Shown: positions 23,265-35,421, counted from the first letter of the stretch. The stretch: 64,000 bases of DNA from Lumbricus terrestris (GCA_949752735.1 OX457036.1:17384933-17448932), one strand, 5' to 3'. The notes: generated by a model not told the origin, from the letters alone. A program made the numbers and translations.

Positions 23265-24440
23265 CAGGTTGGGCCATAAAATGACCCCAAAGTTTTTTGC
23301 CCATAATCTTGGACAGAGGTAGAAATTTTAAATGAAATTTTACAGACTTAAAGACAATTCATATTTACACATGACGGCCAGATTTCATTAAAATATTCAG
23401 ACATAACAAAGTTATATCACTTTTAGTGAGACTACTCACCGTTATATGACGATTCAAAAACATGACAGAGCAAAAAGTAACAAAAAACGAATTTATTAAT
23501 TATTATAAGTAACATCTAAAATAATTGGTGTCAAATAGACTTGCTATTGACAGAAAATCGTTATTATTATTTTTAAAAAGCAGGTACCAGCACAGCTGCA
23601 AATGGCTGTGACATCATTTAGCAAGATGACTGTTAAGTTGACAAATAAAGAATTTTTCTGATTAGTAATTTTGTTTTTAAAATAATAAAATCTAAATTTC
23701 TATCAAATTAAAATTCCCAAGGTGTCGATGGCACGCAAAATTTTTATTCATACACTTCAGTAGCTAGGCCTTAATTAAGCTATAATCGGCGCTTAATCTG
23801 ATAAACAGCGATTGCCGAGAAATGAAGAGTCAAATTGAAATAGAGAGTTTAGAAATGTGCCGCTGATGAAAGGAGATCGGTTCAACGTCAATATTACTGT
23901 AGGCTATATACTGGTTTCATTGAGAAGAACCAATGGTTCAAAATTTGAACCCGATTATTTTATCAACTGTGGAGAGTTATTGCTCGAGAAATACCGCAAT
24001 CTGCAGCCAAAACCAAGAACGATAAGAGACCGACAATTTATGGTCGCATTGGAGTTGATCGGGAAGATTTATCTCTGGAACACATCGCCAAGTCCATAAA
24101 AACTGTGCAAAAGACTCAAAACAAGTCTGGACATTGGTGGTGGAAATCACGTTAATTTGATAACAACAATATTATTATTTGAGATGAGACATAAAAAATC
24201 GCTTTGTTGCTACTTTTTGTTACATTATGTTTTTGATTCGTCAAAAGTCGGTTGTCTCACAAAAAAGGGATATAACTCTTGTTCTGTTTGAAATATTGTG
24301 GTGAAATCTGGCCACTCTGCATGCGTAGGCCTAAAGATGATTATTGTCTTTAAGCTGTAAAATTTTATTAATTTTTTTACTTCTGGCAAAGATATTGGCA
24401 AAATACTTGAGGGGGAGGGTCTTTTTTATGACCCACCCTG
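23265..24440. mobile_element. Nested 1.18-kb TA-flanked element (mariner/Tc1-like)
   Basis: Left end CAGGTTGGGCCATAAAA and right-end inverse CAGGGTGGGTCATAAAA are flanked by TA on both sides (23263-23264, 24441-24442). The inverted repeats extend about 100 bp imperfectly: TTTTACAGACTTAAAGACAA near 23337 pairs with TTGTCTTTAAGCTGTAAAA near 24346. The middle holds a broken coding-like stretch (23857-24150). One frame contains EDLSLEHIAKSIKTVQK, which resembles a helix-turn-helix of a transposase N-terminus, but frames are disrupted. Class is inferred from TA duplication and end sequence. Confidence 0.7.
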
Positions 24441-24703
24441 TATAAGGTTTCTAAGATTTACCTTTCAAAAGTCAAAGTGTTCGGTTTTATGGCTTCGTCC
24501 ATTTGATCCTCTGACCATCCAACCCTAATTATAGTGTAGGGTGGGTGATTTATGGCATGCACGGTAGCGCAAAATTATAGGCCAATGTAGGCCTAAGTCC
24601 GTTCTACCGAGCACGCGACTCGTCCTCTGCCCTGGCTACTTGTGTGATTGCCCTGGCTATGCCCTGGCTACAAAAAGTGTCTGGCGCCGCCACTGCGTGG
24701 TTA

Positions 24704-25685
<982 letters not shown>

Positions 25686-26902
25686 CCAAACACCCAAACA
25701 CACCCCACGGCCTTGCGGCCATCTATGAGCGTCAATGGGTTTGTGTAGCGGACGTGCCATTATGAGCATTGTTGTCTGGTTATAAAATACCAAAATTGTC
25801 TACTAAGATCAGACATATTTCAGCAATCTAGCTACCAATCACCGTTCATACGGTGGACAGAAATTAATATTGTTTGGGAGATACCTCGTATAGTTCATTA
25901 TAACCGCCCTCTAGCGGTGTGTCTTGCAATTATCTATCCCTGCAGCCACCAGGAGATGCAGATCTTCTTGTTTCTGACAGGAAAGTCTGTTGTTGACTGA
26001 CAGGCTCTTGTCTGTTGTCCTTGCAACGTATTTAAGAATACCAAATTCAGGATCATTCAAGTAACTCAACAATTGTGGAAGTGGATTAAAAAATCAAATA
26101 CTCACAAAATTCATAAAATTTCAAAAATTGATAGAATTTTGCCTGGACCGATGGGTGTATGGCGCCGAGCTACGTACCATGCAGACGGCAACGAGGATGG
26201 CAATTTACGATGAACTATAAGCGCAATCTGTTGGTACAATGGATGAGACAATTAATGCTGTTTCAAACCCAAAACAATCTTCAGCATCTTACGCCAAATC
26301 TTCCGTCTAAATTTCTTCTGAAATTCCTATCACAATTATAGGCCAAAGCCTACTTCACCAAACTGTCTTTCACTTGACAATTATTATTAAAACAAAATTA
26401 GCCTAAAACCTAACTATGCGGATTGGAATTGGAGCGCCATCGGCCGGTACCGTCTTGATGGGATGCCCCCTCCCACACCAGAAGAGCTCCCGACTCAACC
26501 ACAGCTGAAAAGGAGTTTTAACGCTGCGATTGATGCATCTGAGCAAACCATAGCCTAGGTTATATGCATAAAGCGTGTGGATGAGTGAAGAGCACGACGC
26601 CGTTGCACATCCAGAGTATAGAGCGACAGAGCTATTGCAACTATATATAGGCCTATGCAGGAGCGACACCAAGAGGCACCGCCACACCAAAGCTCATCAT
26701 CTAGTAGGCTTATGAGGCTATGTGACAAAGATCGCGAACAGATCACAGAAAAGCGACATTCGGGAACAGCTACCTCGATCTGCTACCTGTGTGTTAATTA
26801 TAAAATTAAGTACCGGTACTCGATCGGACTGGTCGCGGTCCCTACGCTCGGCTGATAGGGAAATGCTCTTTGTCCCGTTTGCTCGTATCTCCGTCATGCA
26901 GA
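25686..26902. other. Non-coding stretch
   Basis: No gene or complete element is recognised. Short ORFs at 26159-26341 and 26403-26907 show no family features. The last 30 bases (26873-26902) are the left half of the LINE-like fragment split by the next MITE. Confidence 0.4.
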
Positions 26903-27080
26903 CATAGGCGCAACCACCCTATGGGACCCACCTGACGCGTCCCCCCAACTTTTGAGTGGTCCCCTAACTTTATTATTATGGTCCCCCAACTTTTAGGACG
27001 TCGATTCATTTGGTCCCCCCCAACTTTTAGGGTGTGATTGCACCTATGCATGCAGAGTCGTGTTTTTTCTGTGGTTGGCC
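26873..27080 (+). mobile_element. LINE-like 3' fragment, split by a MITE
   Basis: CCCGTTTGCTCGTATCTCC at 26877 and TTTTTTCTGTGGTTGGCCGTG at 27063 together match the continuous fragment at 60098-60155. The 146-bp MITE at 26903 and its target duplication lie between them. The remnant is too short to classify by itself. Confidence 0.7.
26903..27048. mobile_element. 146-bp MITE, CATAGGCGCAA family, copy 1
   Basis: Ends CATAGGCGCAACCACC and ...GATTGCACCTATG, flanked by perfect 8-bp duplications CATGCAGA (26895-26902, 27049-27056). The interior iterates CCCCCAACTTTTAGG. The 8-bp duplication suggests hAT mobilisation. Confidence 0.88.
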
Positions 27081-27207
27081 GTGTGAGTATAATATGCTGT
27101 CATTTTCCCCGGATCGAGGTAAGTATACGCCGTACACCCGCGTATACCCTTAAGTACAGCCTTGTTATTACAGGAAGCGATCAATCGAAGAATAATTATG
27201 ATAACAG

Positions 27208-27383
27208 CAGTGCCTAAAGTATGGAAAAAGAAGTGCCTGGACGCCCCTTACCTCTCCAAAAGAAGTGCCTGGACGCCCCTTACCTTTCCAGTCTATGCTC
27301 GCCAATAAGTGGCTGGACGGCGTTCACATTTTAAAACAGGTGCATGGACGCCGTTCATGACCGTCCAGGCACACTAAGCCCTG
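27208..27383. mobile_element. 176-bp MITE, CAGTGCTTAAAG family, copy 1
   Basis: Ends CAGTGCCTAAAGTATGG and ...CACACTAAGCCCTG with perfect 8-bp duplications GATAACAG (27200-27207, 27384-27391). The interior iterates GTGCCTGGACGCCCCTTACC and GACGGCGTTCA. Same family as 35236 and 62072, in the opposite orientation. Confidence 0.9.
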
Positions 27384-27527
27384 GATAACAGTTACTGTTT
27401 CGCAGCGCATTGGATAAGACGCTGGCATGGAGAGCGAGCGAGTTAATACAATGCATTCGGAAGATAATTATGGCGCCGGTCAAATGAACAGCGCAGGACT
27501 TCATGGGCGCCTGATGTAGCCTGCATG

Positions 27528-27675
27528 CATAGGCGCAACCACCCTATGGGACCCACGGGACGCGTCCCCCCAACTTTTGAGTGGTCCCATTGACTTTATC
27601 ATTATGGTCCCCCCCCAACTTTTAGGACGTGATTCATTTGCCCCCCCCAACTTTTAGGACGTGATTGCGCCTATG
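27528..27675. mobile_element. 148-bp MITE, CATAGGCGCAA family, copy 2
   Basis: Same ends and interior as the copy at 26903, with perfect 8-bp duplications CCTGCATG (27520-27527, 27676-27683). Confidence 0.9.
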
Positions 27676-27683
27676 CCTGCATG

Positions 27684-28318
27684 CATGGCTGCTAGAGTGC
27701 TAGACAGTTAAATTCGATTCCTGTAATACATGTAGCTAAGCCTAATTGTGATCATCCGACATCTGTTCATGCATTGAATTGCAATCATGGGCAGAGACTA
27801 ATTAGGGGGACGGACCCCTCAATGTTTGGGGTGGGGACTGGGGACCGTTCATGCAACTGTCCCCCTCCCCGATGCATAGGACATGCACATTTTACATTTG
27901 ATGGATATACTGGTGACGTCAGAACGTTACAGGCCTAAGGAAAATTTGACCCAAATGACCAAAAAAGGTCGTCAGAAAATTTCGCGCATCCCACAACAAC
28001 GTACGTAGGCCTACTCGATCTGGTCTAAGGTGTAAACAGTCCCCATGGCATCTGAAGGCAAAAATGCATGGTCGGTGTACATATCGATCACAGCTGAGTT
28101 GTCGTTAGGGGCACAAGTAATCATAATCGTAATCTCGAGACTTCTACAGCGCCCACAAAAGCCAAGTCGCGGGAACCAGCTTATTCACAGCTAGGCGCTT
28201 ATATACTAATCAAAACAAAATCGATAGGCAGCGGGTCAAGTCCGGAGAGTCGGGCAGATAGATGGACGGCTAAGGTGGGTGATGTTTGGAGCTGAAATGG
28301 CGAGGGATGTGAGGAGAA
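27684..28318. other. Non-coding stretch
   Basis: Nothing recognised except a G-run and C-run dyad at 27800-27880 (GGGGGACGGACCCC...CCCCCTCCCCGATGC) that may be another degraded inverted-repeat element. Confidence 0.4.
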
Positions 28319-28552
28319 GTGGAAGAATGTGCGCCGACTCCCCCCAAAGCAGCCATTATGCATATGGCTGAGTCTGCTGATGCTGCACTCTTTGCAGCTA
28401 TTATTATAGACGACAATCATGTTCTTCGCAAATTTTTCTTCGATAGACTCCCTGGAAAATACAATCTACGCCCTAGGCTACATCCATTCGAACTAACCAA
28501 TAAAAACAATAAAAACTTCATAACACGGATGCTGTATAAAAACATTTACTAG
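28319..28552 (+). pseudogene. Repeat-associated ORF fragment ending YNLRPR..NFITRMLY
   Basis: The last ~50 codons (IDDNHVLRKFFFDRL, then YNLRPRLHPFELTNKNNKNF, ending ITRMLYKNIY and a stop) resemble a C-terminal tail I associate with repetitive retroelement-like proteins of marine invertebrates (YNLRPR.H.F.L...NFI.R.LY..Y). The upstream part looks unrelated. I treat it as a fragment of a repeat-encoded protein rather than a host gene; the family assignment is from memory. Confidence 0.4.
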
Positions 28553-31487
28553 GCTTTATCCGCTGCTCCTTTGTGCTTGTTAACTGTCGCGTTATGTCGA
28601 TCGGTTATTTTGTCAATAAAACGAATATCTATATATATTGATGGTTATCAGCTTGTATTTGTTTTTGTATTTTGTGTGTGCAATTTTTCACCTAACCTCC
28701 ATGCAAGTGAAGCAACAATATCGATTTGTAAAAGGCAAAGATAGGCCTACATGCAACATATGCTTTCATTTCCGATTTTTACTTATCTCGTTTCTTACAG
28801 AGCTAAATAAATATACCTGCGCTATAAAATGTTTCATGTGAGAGAAATCGCTACCCGTTTCTGATTGGCTGCTCTGCTAAAGGCGGAAGAAAGAGCGACG
28901 AACAAGATCTCATTGGTGGCTTTTAAATTTATTATTATTTCGAGATCTTAAGTGTAAAGGTGAGTTTCAATTATATAAGTTTCTCCTTTAGGATAAAAGG
29001 AACACAGCTATGGAACTTTACTAATATAATACTATTCTAACGGAGTATTATAAGCTTTTAACGGTGTGATTGATTTGTACATGCTAAATATTCATTTACT
29101 ATATTTATTATTGCTGGCCAGTCGTTTCATTGTCGGGTCTGACTGCTGTGCACTTTAATTAATATAATTACCGCTCATCTTGTTGAACTTCCTTTACTGT
29201 TTAATGGAATTATGATATACCATAAATAGTTTTTTGAAGCTGGAATTTTCCAATGCTTTATGTCTAGCTAATTATGCGCTTAATTAATGCTCTTCATGTA
29301 TACTATTCAAAGTTTTTGCGATTCAAAATACACTCAAACAATCGGACATTCAGGCAGAGATGCGCATTAGAAAAGAGATATGTCGACAATCTCGAAGACT
29401 GCGTGCCCGTGTGCACTAAAATATAGCGCAGCGGCTTATTACCTGCATCCCGCAATGCAAAGCGGCCAGTAAGTAAGTAATCGAAGCAAAGGGTGATTAT
29501 ATGACGGTTATTCATTCATTCATTCCGAAAACTTATATAGCGCCCCTTCAAGAAGTCTACTCAGAGGAACACAGCTATGGAACTTTACATATGCAGTAAA
29601 TAGAAACGAGAAAGCAACGCGATTTGAGTGTGTCCTCAATAATAATCTCCCTTGTTTCCTCTCTCAGTACAATGCAACTGCTTTGTTCTCATATTATTGG
29701 CAACATGATTCTCAGGCATTACTCTCATGTTTGGAATTGTCTTATGTAGGAGGGGTCGAGTTCTCTCTCGATGGCAGCACAGAAAGGTCACATATAGGTC
29801 ATTTGATTTCTCCTCAGCATTCGCCAGAATTTGGAATCTTGCTGGTCAGTAAAACCATCTTTACTTGCGCTGGTTATTAATTTAACTCCTCTGATGGATT
29901 ACATTCGCTTTCTGGATGGCAGACATTTTGAAAGTTTAGAACCGTGCTTTGTAGAAGTACTTAAATGTTTATAGAAGTATTTTCATACAAGTACATGACC
30001 TTTTGTATAGTATTAGTATATACTCCGATTCAGTGTCTGTGCTGTAGTCGAATCTGCTTCTGAGTAGGAATCTTGAAGGGGCGCTTTAACAAGTGCACAT
30101 ACATACATACATACTTACTATATATGCATGTATTCATTCAAGGGATTTATATGGCGCCCTTAAAGAAATCCACTGAGGGTCACTCCCAACCCAGCCACTG
30201 CAAAAGAAAAAAAACTTGATTCATGAAACAAAGTTATATATATATATATTGATTAGTGCACAATATATTCATGTATAAATACATACAGAACTACACAGAC
30301 GAAATTTAAAATAACGTTGTATTCAAGGTGCCACATCACGAGACTGATATCTGTCGTAACGTGGGTCAATGACCTCTTGGAAATTACAGGCCATGTATAA
30401 CCCAGCATTATAGCTATCATTTATTTTTTGCAATTAGTTCGTTTTCACAGCAACCTTTAATTAAGCTTTTATAGACAGTACAAATATATATGAATAATTA
30501 TCTCTTATAATTTTTTAAAATGACTTTAAAAAATTATTTTGATTATCATTTTGTAAGCAGTAAGACTGATTATTGTTTTGAAACTCATCATCGGATTTTC
30601 AATTATCGTTTAACATTCCTAGTTTTATCCAAACAAATTTGGATCGTGCCTAAATGCCACACGAGCAATATAACAGGTGCTCTTATATGACAAGTCTATC
30701 TGCTTGTTTCCGTGAGATATGATCTTGGTGTGCTTGTTAGTGCCTGAAGTTAAATACCATATCAATTCCATTTTATTCATATTTAACTTTGAATAAAAGA
30801 GAATTGGTATGGTTTGGTCGTTGAGAACTATCACATTGTGATTTGAAGAGTCTGCCCCCAGGCAGCTAAATGATATCTTCTATCCAACTTCTAATGCAGT
30901 TCATGATCTTGGTGTTCTTCGTAGTAAAATTTAATCATTTAAGCTTCTCAATCAATGTTTTAAAATCTAAACTTATAGCTCATCTTTTCTTTAAGTACTT
31001 TGTCTAGTCAATTACATTGTGATGTGTTCTTTGAATAAGGCTTTCTTTTATTTAGGCATGGTAGATATACATGTGCTTTGCATTAAATTGCCGGCTATAA
31101 GCAATAGCGTTTAATTACTAATGAACGTATTGTTGTAGATGATTGCACAAGACCAGATGCTGGTTCTTCTTGACAAGATGTCTTCTATGTCATTGACTTG
31201 TCTGAGATGACTTGCTCGACCAAAATGAATGACCAGCCAATTGACGCGTATCAGTAAACCAATGATGACTCTCTGCTGGACATTTCAACGGAACAATGCA
31301 ATCGTCTACCAAAGCGCCAATGCACAGAGCATGACAAGAGTGAGATTTATTTTGTTTAATTTATTCATCTAATTTTTAGTCACTCATTTCATTCTTGATT
31401 TTTCTATAGCAACTCTACACGGAAAATACTCCAAGGCACTCATCATCATCACTGGTTTAACGTCTATGTTATTTTCTTGCTGGCATA
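28553..31487. other. Non-coding stretch with SINE tail fragments
   Basis: No gene is recognised. A 23-base word GGAACACAGCTATGGAACTTTAC occurs at 28999 and 29567. (ATTC)n tracts and SINE-tail-like sequence (TATAGCGCCCCTTCAAGAAG) lie at 29510-29560. A SINE 3' part (TCAGTGTCTGTGCTGTAGTC ... TTGAAGGGGCGC ... AACAAGTGCAC) lies at about 30030-30098. Another repeat copy at 30131-30225 is the uninserted counterpart of 62020-62285. Confidence 0.5.
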
Positions 31488-31495
31488 GTTTAGAC

Positions 31496-32778
31496 CAGCG
31501 GTTCTCAACCTTTTTAGTGCGGCGACCCCTTGGTAACCTTTCGAAATTTGTGGCGACCCCAATAACAAAATTGATTGAGTTAGACTCTGCGCCCCTATTT
31601 CACTACATTTTTGCCATTGGCCATTGTTATTCATTTTCACTCTCATAATTCGAGATCTGCTTTTGACAATTGTATGAGGTTTCCTGGCTCATGCGATTCT
31701 GAGAGCTAGGCCAACCTGCTTTGATAACTTGAAGCTGAAGTTTTATGTTAGTCTATTCGTCTTGTGAAACTTCAGCAGCTGCCACGTCTTGCTGTTTGAC
31801 CTTCCCAACCTTCATCAGGTGTGTCTTCGTGGAGTCATCAGCTTTGTTCCTTATTATAGGCCTACTGCATGGTCATGCCTATCTGCAGAGTTAGGACGCT
31901 TAATTTCCAAATGACGTTTCAGTTTATTTGTTAGGATGCATCTATTCGACCAACAAAATGTCAGTAAAAAAGTTGTCGTTTCTCTATTTAAACAATAGAC
32001 TAAAATTGGTCTTCAGTTCTTTTTTGTTAACACTAATTTTGACTAGCTGATTCGTCTGGAGTGGTAATCAATTTCATAGACTTTACTTGTTCTGCTATGG
32101 ACCTAAATGCGCCGAGCAGGGGAGTAGTTTGGGGAGGTGATGTGGTCCTCCTAATTTTCGACTTTTTTATAATTTCAACACGGCAACAGTAGCATTTTAA
32201 GCCGTCTTTTTAACGACATTAGGCCTACTCACCATTTCAGTGCAGAGAGGTATAAGACTTGAAAGTGTCCCCTCTCATCGTTTTAAATTTGTCATCTCAT
32301 GATTTCAGTGCCCACAGACGTGGTTTAAGACTTTCATAAATGTCCCGTCTCCATTGTTTACATTTTGTGAATGTTCACATTGTAGAAGCTGTTTTTAAGC
32401 TGTCATCTTAATACAATTGCTCACTGTAACTTAGCACTTTAAGCTGTCATCTTCAGAAAACTGCTTATGATTTCAGTGCTGAGAGGCATGGTTTAAGACT
32501 TCAATAAATATTCCCTGCCCATTCTTTTTTAGAAGTAAAATTAAATTTAGACTTGAAAAACAAAATGGCAAAAATTAAATTAGCTGTCTCAATCTAACAA
32601 ATGTGTCACAGCAAAATAGACCCTATATTTTAAGTTACTTTTTGTGTTGCAGATAAGCCTAGCGTTGAAATCGCAATTAGGCTACATATTTTACAAATTT
32701 CTTAAGGGGCCCAGCGACCCCTGGCAAATCGTCAGGCGACCCCCGTGGGGGTCACGACCCACAGGTTGAGAACCGCTG
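31496..32778. mobile_element. 1.28-kb hAT-type non-autonomous element (CAGCGGTTCTCAACCT ends)
   Basis: Terminal inverted repeats CAGCGGTTCTCAACCT...GGTTGAGAACCGCTG are flanked by perfect 8-bp duplications GTTTAGAC (31488-31495, 32779-32786). These ends are typical of hAT superfamily elements. No transposase ORF is present; the interior is AT-rich with repeated TTTCAGTG...AAGACTT phrases at 32230-32510. Confidence 0.92.
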
Positions 32779-32786
32779 GTTTAGAC

Positions 32787-33058
32787 TATCTCCCCATATT
32801 AAATTTCCCATCTATATCCCCTAACCCAACTAACTCAGATCTCTCTTCCCCAAGCACTCCTTCCATTCTCCCTCAATCCTATCCCCATCATTATTGATTT
32901 GGTGAGACTGACTTTTATGACAACATTGGCTCAGGCTAGAATAAGAATCAATTCTTACATTGGCGCTCACCACTGTGCTGGGAGAGTTGCCGTTGGACTT
33001 CACTGATCTGTATCGCTGAATTTCTTAGCTGTGGGAAACACAGAATCTGTCCAAGATT
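32787..33058. other. Non-coding spacer
   Basis: Nothing recognised between two transposon copies. Confidence 0.5.
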
Positions 33059-33490
33059 CAAGGCTGTAGCCAGGATTTGATTTTGAGGGTTGTTTCTTCA
33101 ATTTCTTGTCTGAAAAAACTAATGATCTTATTTTTAAGTCGTCTGGCCGAAATCTTCAGAAAAATGTCCAATTTCCCAGCCGAAAAAACTGATGACCTTT
33201 TTTTGAAGTCATCCGGCGAAAATCTTGTGAAAAATGTCACAAATTTCCGTCCGGGAAAACTTATGACTTTTTAAAAGTCATCTGGTGCCGAAATCTTCAG
33301 GAAATGTCACCAATTCATTAATTTTTTTACATTTTTCATTTGTTTACATTTTTCACTTCGGGGGTGTTTTCATGGTTTTATTTGTTTTTTCATCATGTGC
33401 TAGTAAATGCATTCTTTTATTTTCTACATTTTCCATTTGGGGGGGGAGGGTGTTCAGACACCCAAAACAACCCCCCTAGCTACGGCCTTG
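33059..33490. mobile_element. 432-bp hAT-type MITE (CAAGGCYGTAGC ends)
   Basis: Ends CAAGGCTGTAGCCAGG and ...CTAGCTACGGCCTTG with perfect 8-bp duplications CCAAGATT (33051-33058, 33491-33498). The interior repeats an AAAACTNATGA...AAGTCNTC(T/C)GG.C unit three times. The terminus also occurs alone at 25208. Confidence 0.88.
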
Positions 33491-33498
33491 CCAAGATT

Positions 33499-34500
33499 CA
33501 TGCTTGGTATTCTCCAGCAGGCATTCAGTCATCATGCAGCATCATCAGCCATCACGTTCTGAAATTGAAAGTGTGGTGAATGGAAGAACTGCTGTAAAAT
33601 GTAAATCAGCTCATTCACACTGTTTTTCTAGCCGGAGATTGGTAGAATTATCTAAGGCCATTCTATGGGCAATTCCTGGCATTGAAAAGTATTGTCATTT
33701 TAAGTGTTTGAGGTCTTTTAATTTCGTTCTTCATGAATATTTTATCATTTAAAGTTGCTCTGTTGTTTTGGTACAAGTCATTAATTGGCCAGTTTGTTGG
33801 TTTGTTACAAGTCATTAATTGGCCAATTGGTTGTTTTCTTACAAGTCACTAGCTGGGGTACCTGGCGTTGCACGGGAAATTTTGATTTTTTGTCCCCAAA
33901 CCCAGCTCCGCCCGCCTCTGTGGGGCGGCTTTGCCGCCCATTTGAGGTTTATAGATGGTTATTTATGCCCCTCTGCTTGGAAGGTCTTCCCCAATTCTGC
34001 TGGTTAAACTCATGTTGCATGGGACTCCTCTTAGTGTATATACTCCTTGGCCTAAGGCATTTATCTTTCCCAGGGCGGTTGCGCTGCGTGGGGAGGGCTC
34101 GAGTTTCATGCTAAGCTTTGGCGAAAATGACGTCATTTGTTATTGCACAACAATTCAAATAATGGCGTCGCAATTGCAGCGATCGCGTAAATAACACGTT
34201 GAAAATTAAAATGTCTAATATCTCGAGTTCTAAAGTGAATAAAGAGGTGAAAATAGTGCGCCTGAGTAAGTTGAGTGAAAGTCTATTTATGTACAATGTT
34301 TAAGGTCAATAGCTGCAAAACTGTGAGCATGCATAAAGGACAAAGTCACCCACATCCTTTCTTATAGATATAGATTAATTGGCCAGTTTGTTGTTTTGTT
34401 GCAAGCCATTAATTGGCCAGATTGAATCTATTTGCGCTATAATTTCTTCATTCCTATGATTGCACGTTGTTAGTTTACAATTGATAATTTTATTGATCTA
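33499..34500. other. Non-coding; ACTAGCTG...CGGCGTTGCACGGG repeat
   Basis: From about 33849 to 34375 there is a copy of a repeat that begins ACTAGCTGGGGTACCTGGCG and ends near CTTATAGATATAGAT. A second copy begins at 58509. The word CCGGCGTTGCCCGGG is common in metazoan repeats but I cannot assign its class. The flanks carry TTAATTGGCCAGTTTGTTG repeated at 33781, 33813 and 34376. Confidence 0.5.
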
Positions 34501-34523
34501 AATAACTTTTTATTTGTGTTAGA

Positions 34524-34940
34524 TTTGATCCTCACACCCAGCGATTGTATTCACAAGAGCTAATGCTGGACACAAAGGAGATGGATTTCAAACTGTTTAA
34601 TGGCAATGGCGAGCTACCATAGGAACCTCCACCACCATTAATCTCTGCTCAGCTGGGCCGGGCTGTACTGGACAAAGACGATGAAAAACCGACAGTCTTA
34701 CGGGCTGTCCGCGTTGACAATGTTCACATCCTGCAATTTGTTGGAGACATTGTCAGTATTGATGCCAAACCTGGTTGAGGGAGAGGTCGTGTAAAAGGTC
34801 ATTGAAGAGGTTGCGGAAGACAATGCCATCTGTAAGGCCTTCGATGTCATCCACTGTCGTGTCGTGCGAAAGACATTCCACACATGGCAGTCAGACTCGA
34901 GAAGAACGAGACTGTTTCGAAAGGACTTACTTGTGTGAAC
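34524..34940. pseudogene. Coding-like fragment, unassigned, with stops
   Basis: After a good acceptor-like TTTGTGTTAG on the plus strand, one frame reads SQELMLDTKEMDFKLFNGNG, then a TAG, then SAQLGRAVLDKDDEKPTVLR and HILQFVGDIVSIDAKPG before another stop. Another plus frame continues EEVAEDNAICKAFDVIH. The minus strand also has a protein-like frame (VDDIEGLTDGIVFRNLFNDL), so the coding strand is uncertain. I recognise no family. The stops suggest a processed pseudogene or transposon remnant. Confidence 0.35.
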
Positions 34941-35002
34941 ACCATTGTAAAGTTTTTTTGTGCTCTCTCATATGCATATAATGTATAATTTGTATCAAAG
35001 TG

Positions 35003-35062
35003 ACCATTTGATCTTTTGTGTAGTGTTGTAAAGGACAGACACTACACAAAAGATCAAATGGT
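35003..35062. repeat. Perfect 24-bp hairpin with 12-base loop
   Basis: The left arm ACCATTTGATCTTTTGTGTAGTGT (35003-35026, given here in two parts: ACCATTTGATCTTTTG + TGTAGTGT) is the exact reverse complement of 35039-35062; the loop is TGTAAAGGACAG. Confidence 0.95.
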
Positions 35063-35235
35063 GTTGTCCGGAGAATGCTATGTTGCTGTTTTTCTCTTTT
35101 CTCTTGATACTGTGCTTGTATATTTGGTGATTGCTATGATTTTTAGCCCCAGCTAGATGTTATCCCTCAGCATTTAAAAATAAGGTTTACTGTTGTCATT
35201 TTGCACTATGTCAGGGTCGCCAATTGGGGTGGGGG

Positions 35236-35413
35236 CAGGGCTTAAAGTGTGGCTGGACGGTCATGGACGGCGTCCATGCACTTATTTTAAAATCTGAACG
35301 CCGTCCAGCCACCTATTGGCCAGCAATGACTGGAAAGGTAAGGGGCGTCCAGGCACTTCTTTTGGAAAGATAAGGAGCGTCCAGGCACTTAATATTCCAC
35401 ACTTTTAGCACTG
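35236..35413. mobile_element. 178-bp MITE, CAGTGCTTAAAG family, copy 2
   Basis: Ends CAGGGCTTAAAGTGTGG and CCACACTTTTAGCACTG with perfect 8-bp duplications GGTGGGGG (35228-35235, 35414-35421). The interior is the reverse orientation of 27208-27383. Confidence 0.9.
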
Positions 35414-35421
35414 GGTGGGGG

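Larger units (their letters stand above)
22649..24695. mobile_element. 2.05-kb non-autonomous hAT-type element, CAGTGGCGGCGC family
   Basis: Ends are CAGTGGCGGCGCTACGCC and its inverse GGCGCCGCCACTG, flanked by perfect 8-bp duplications CGTGGTTA (22641-22648 and 24696-24703). Inside the left end, 22650-23050, TTCTGGCAGGGCAAAA is iterated many times, together with its inverse (GCCCTGCCAGAA). No transposase ORF is recognisable. A second element with TA ends is nested at 23265-24440, so the host element itself is only about 870 bp. Confidence 0.88.
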
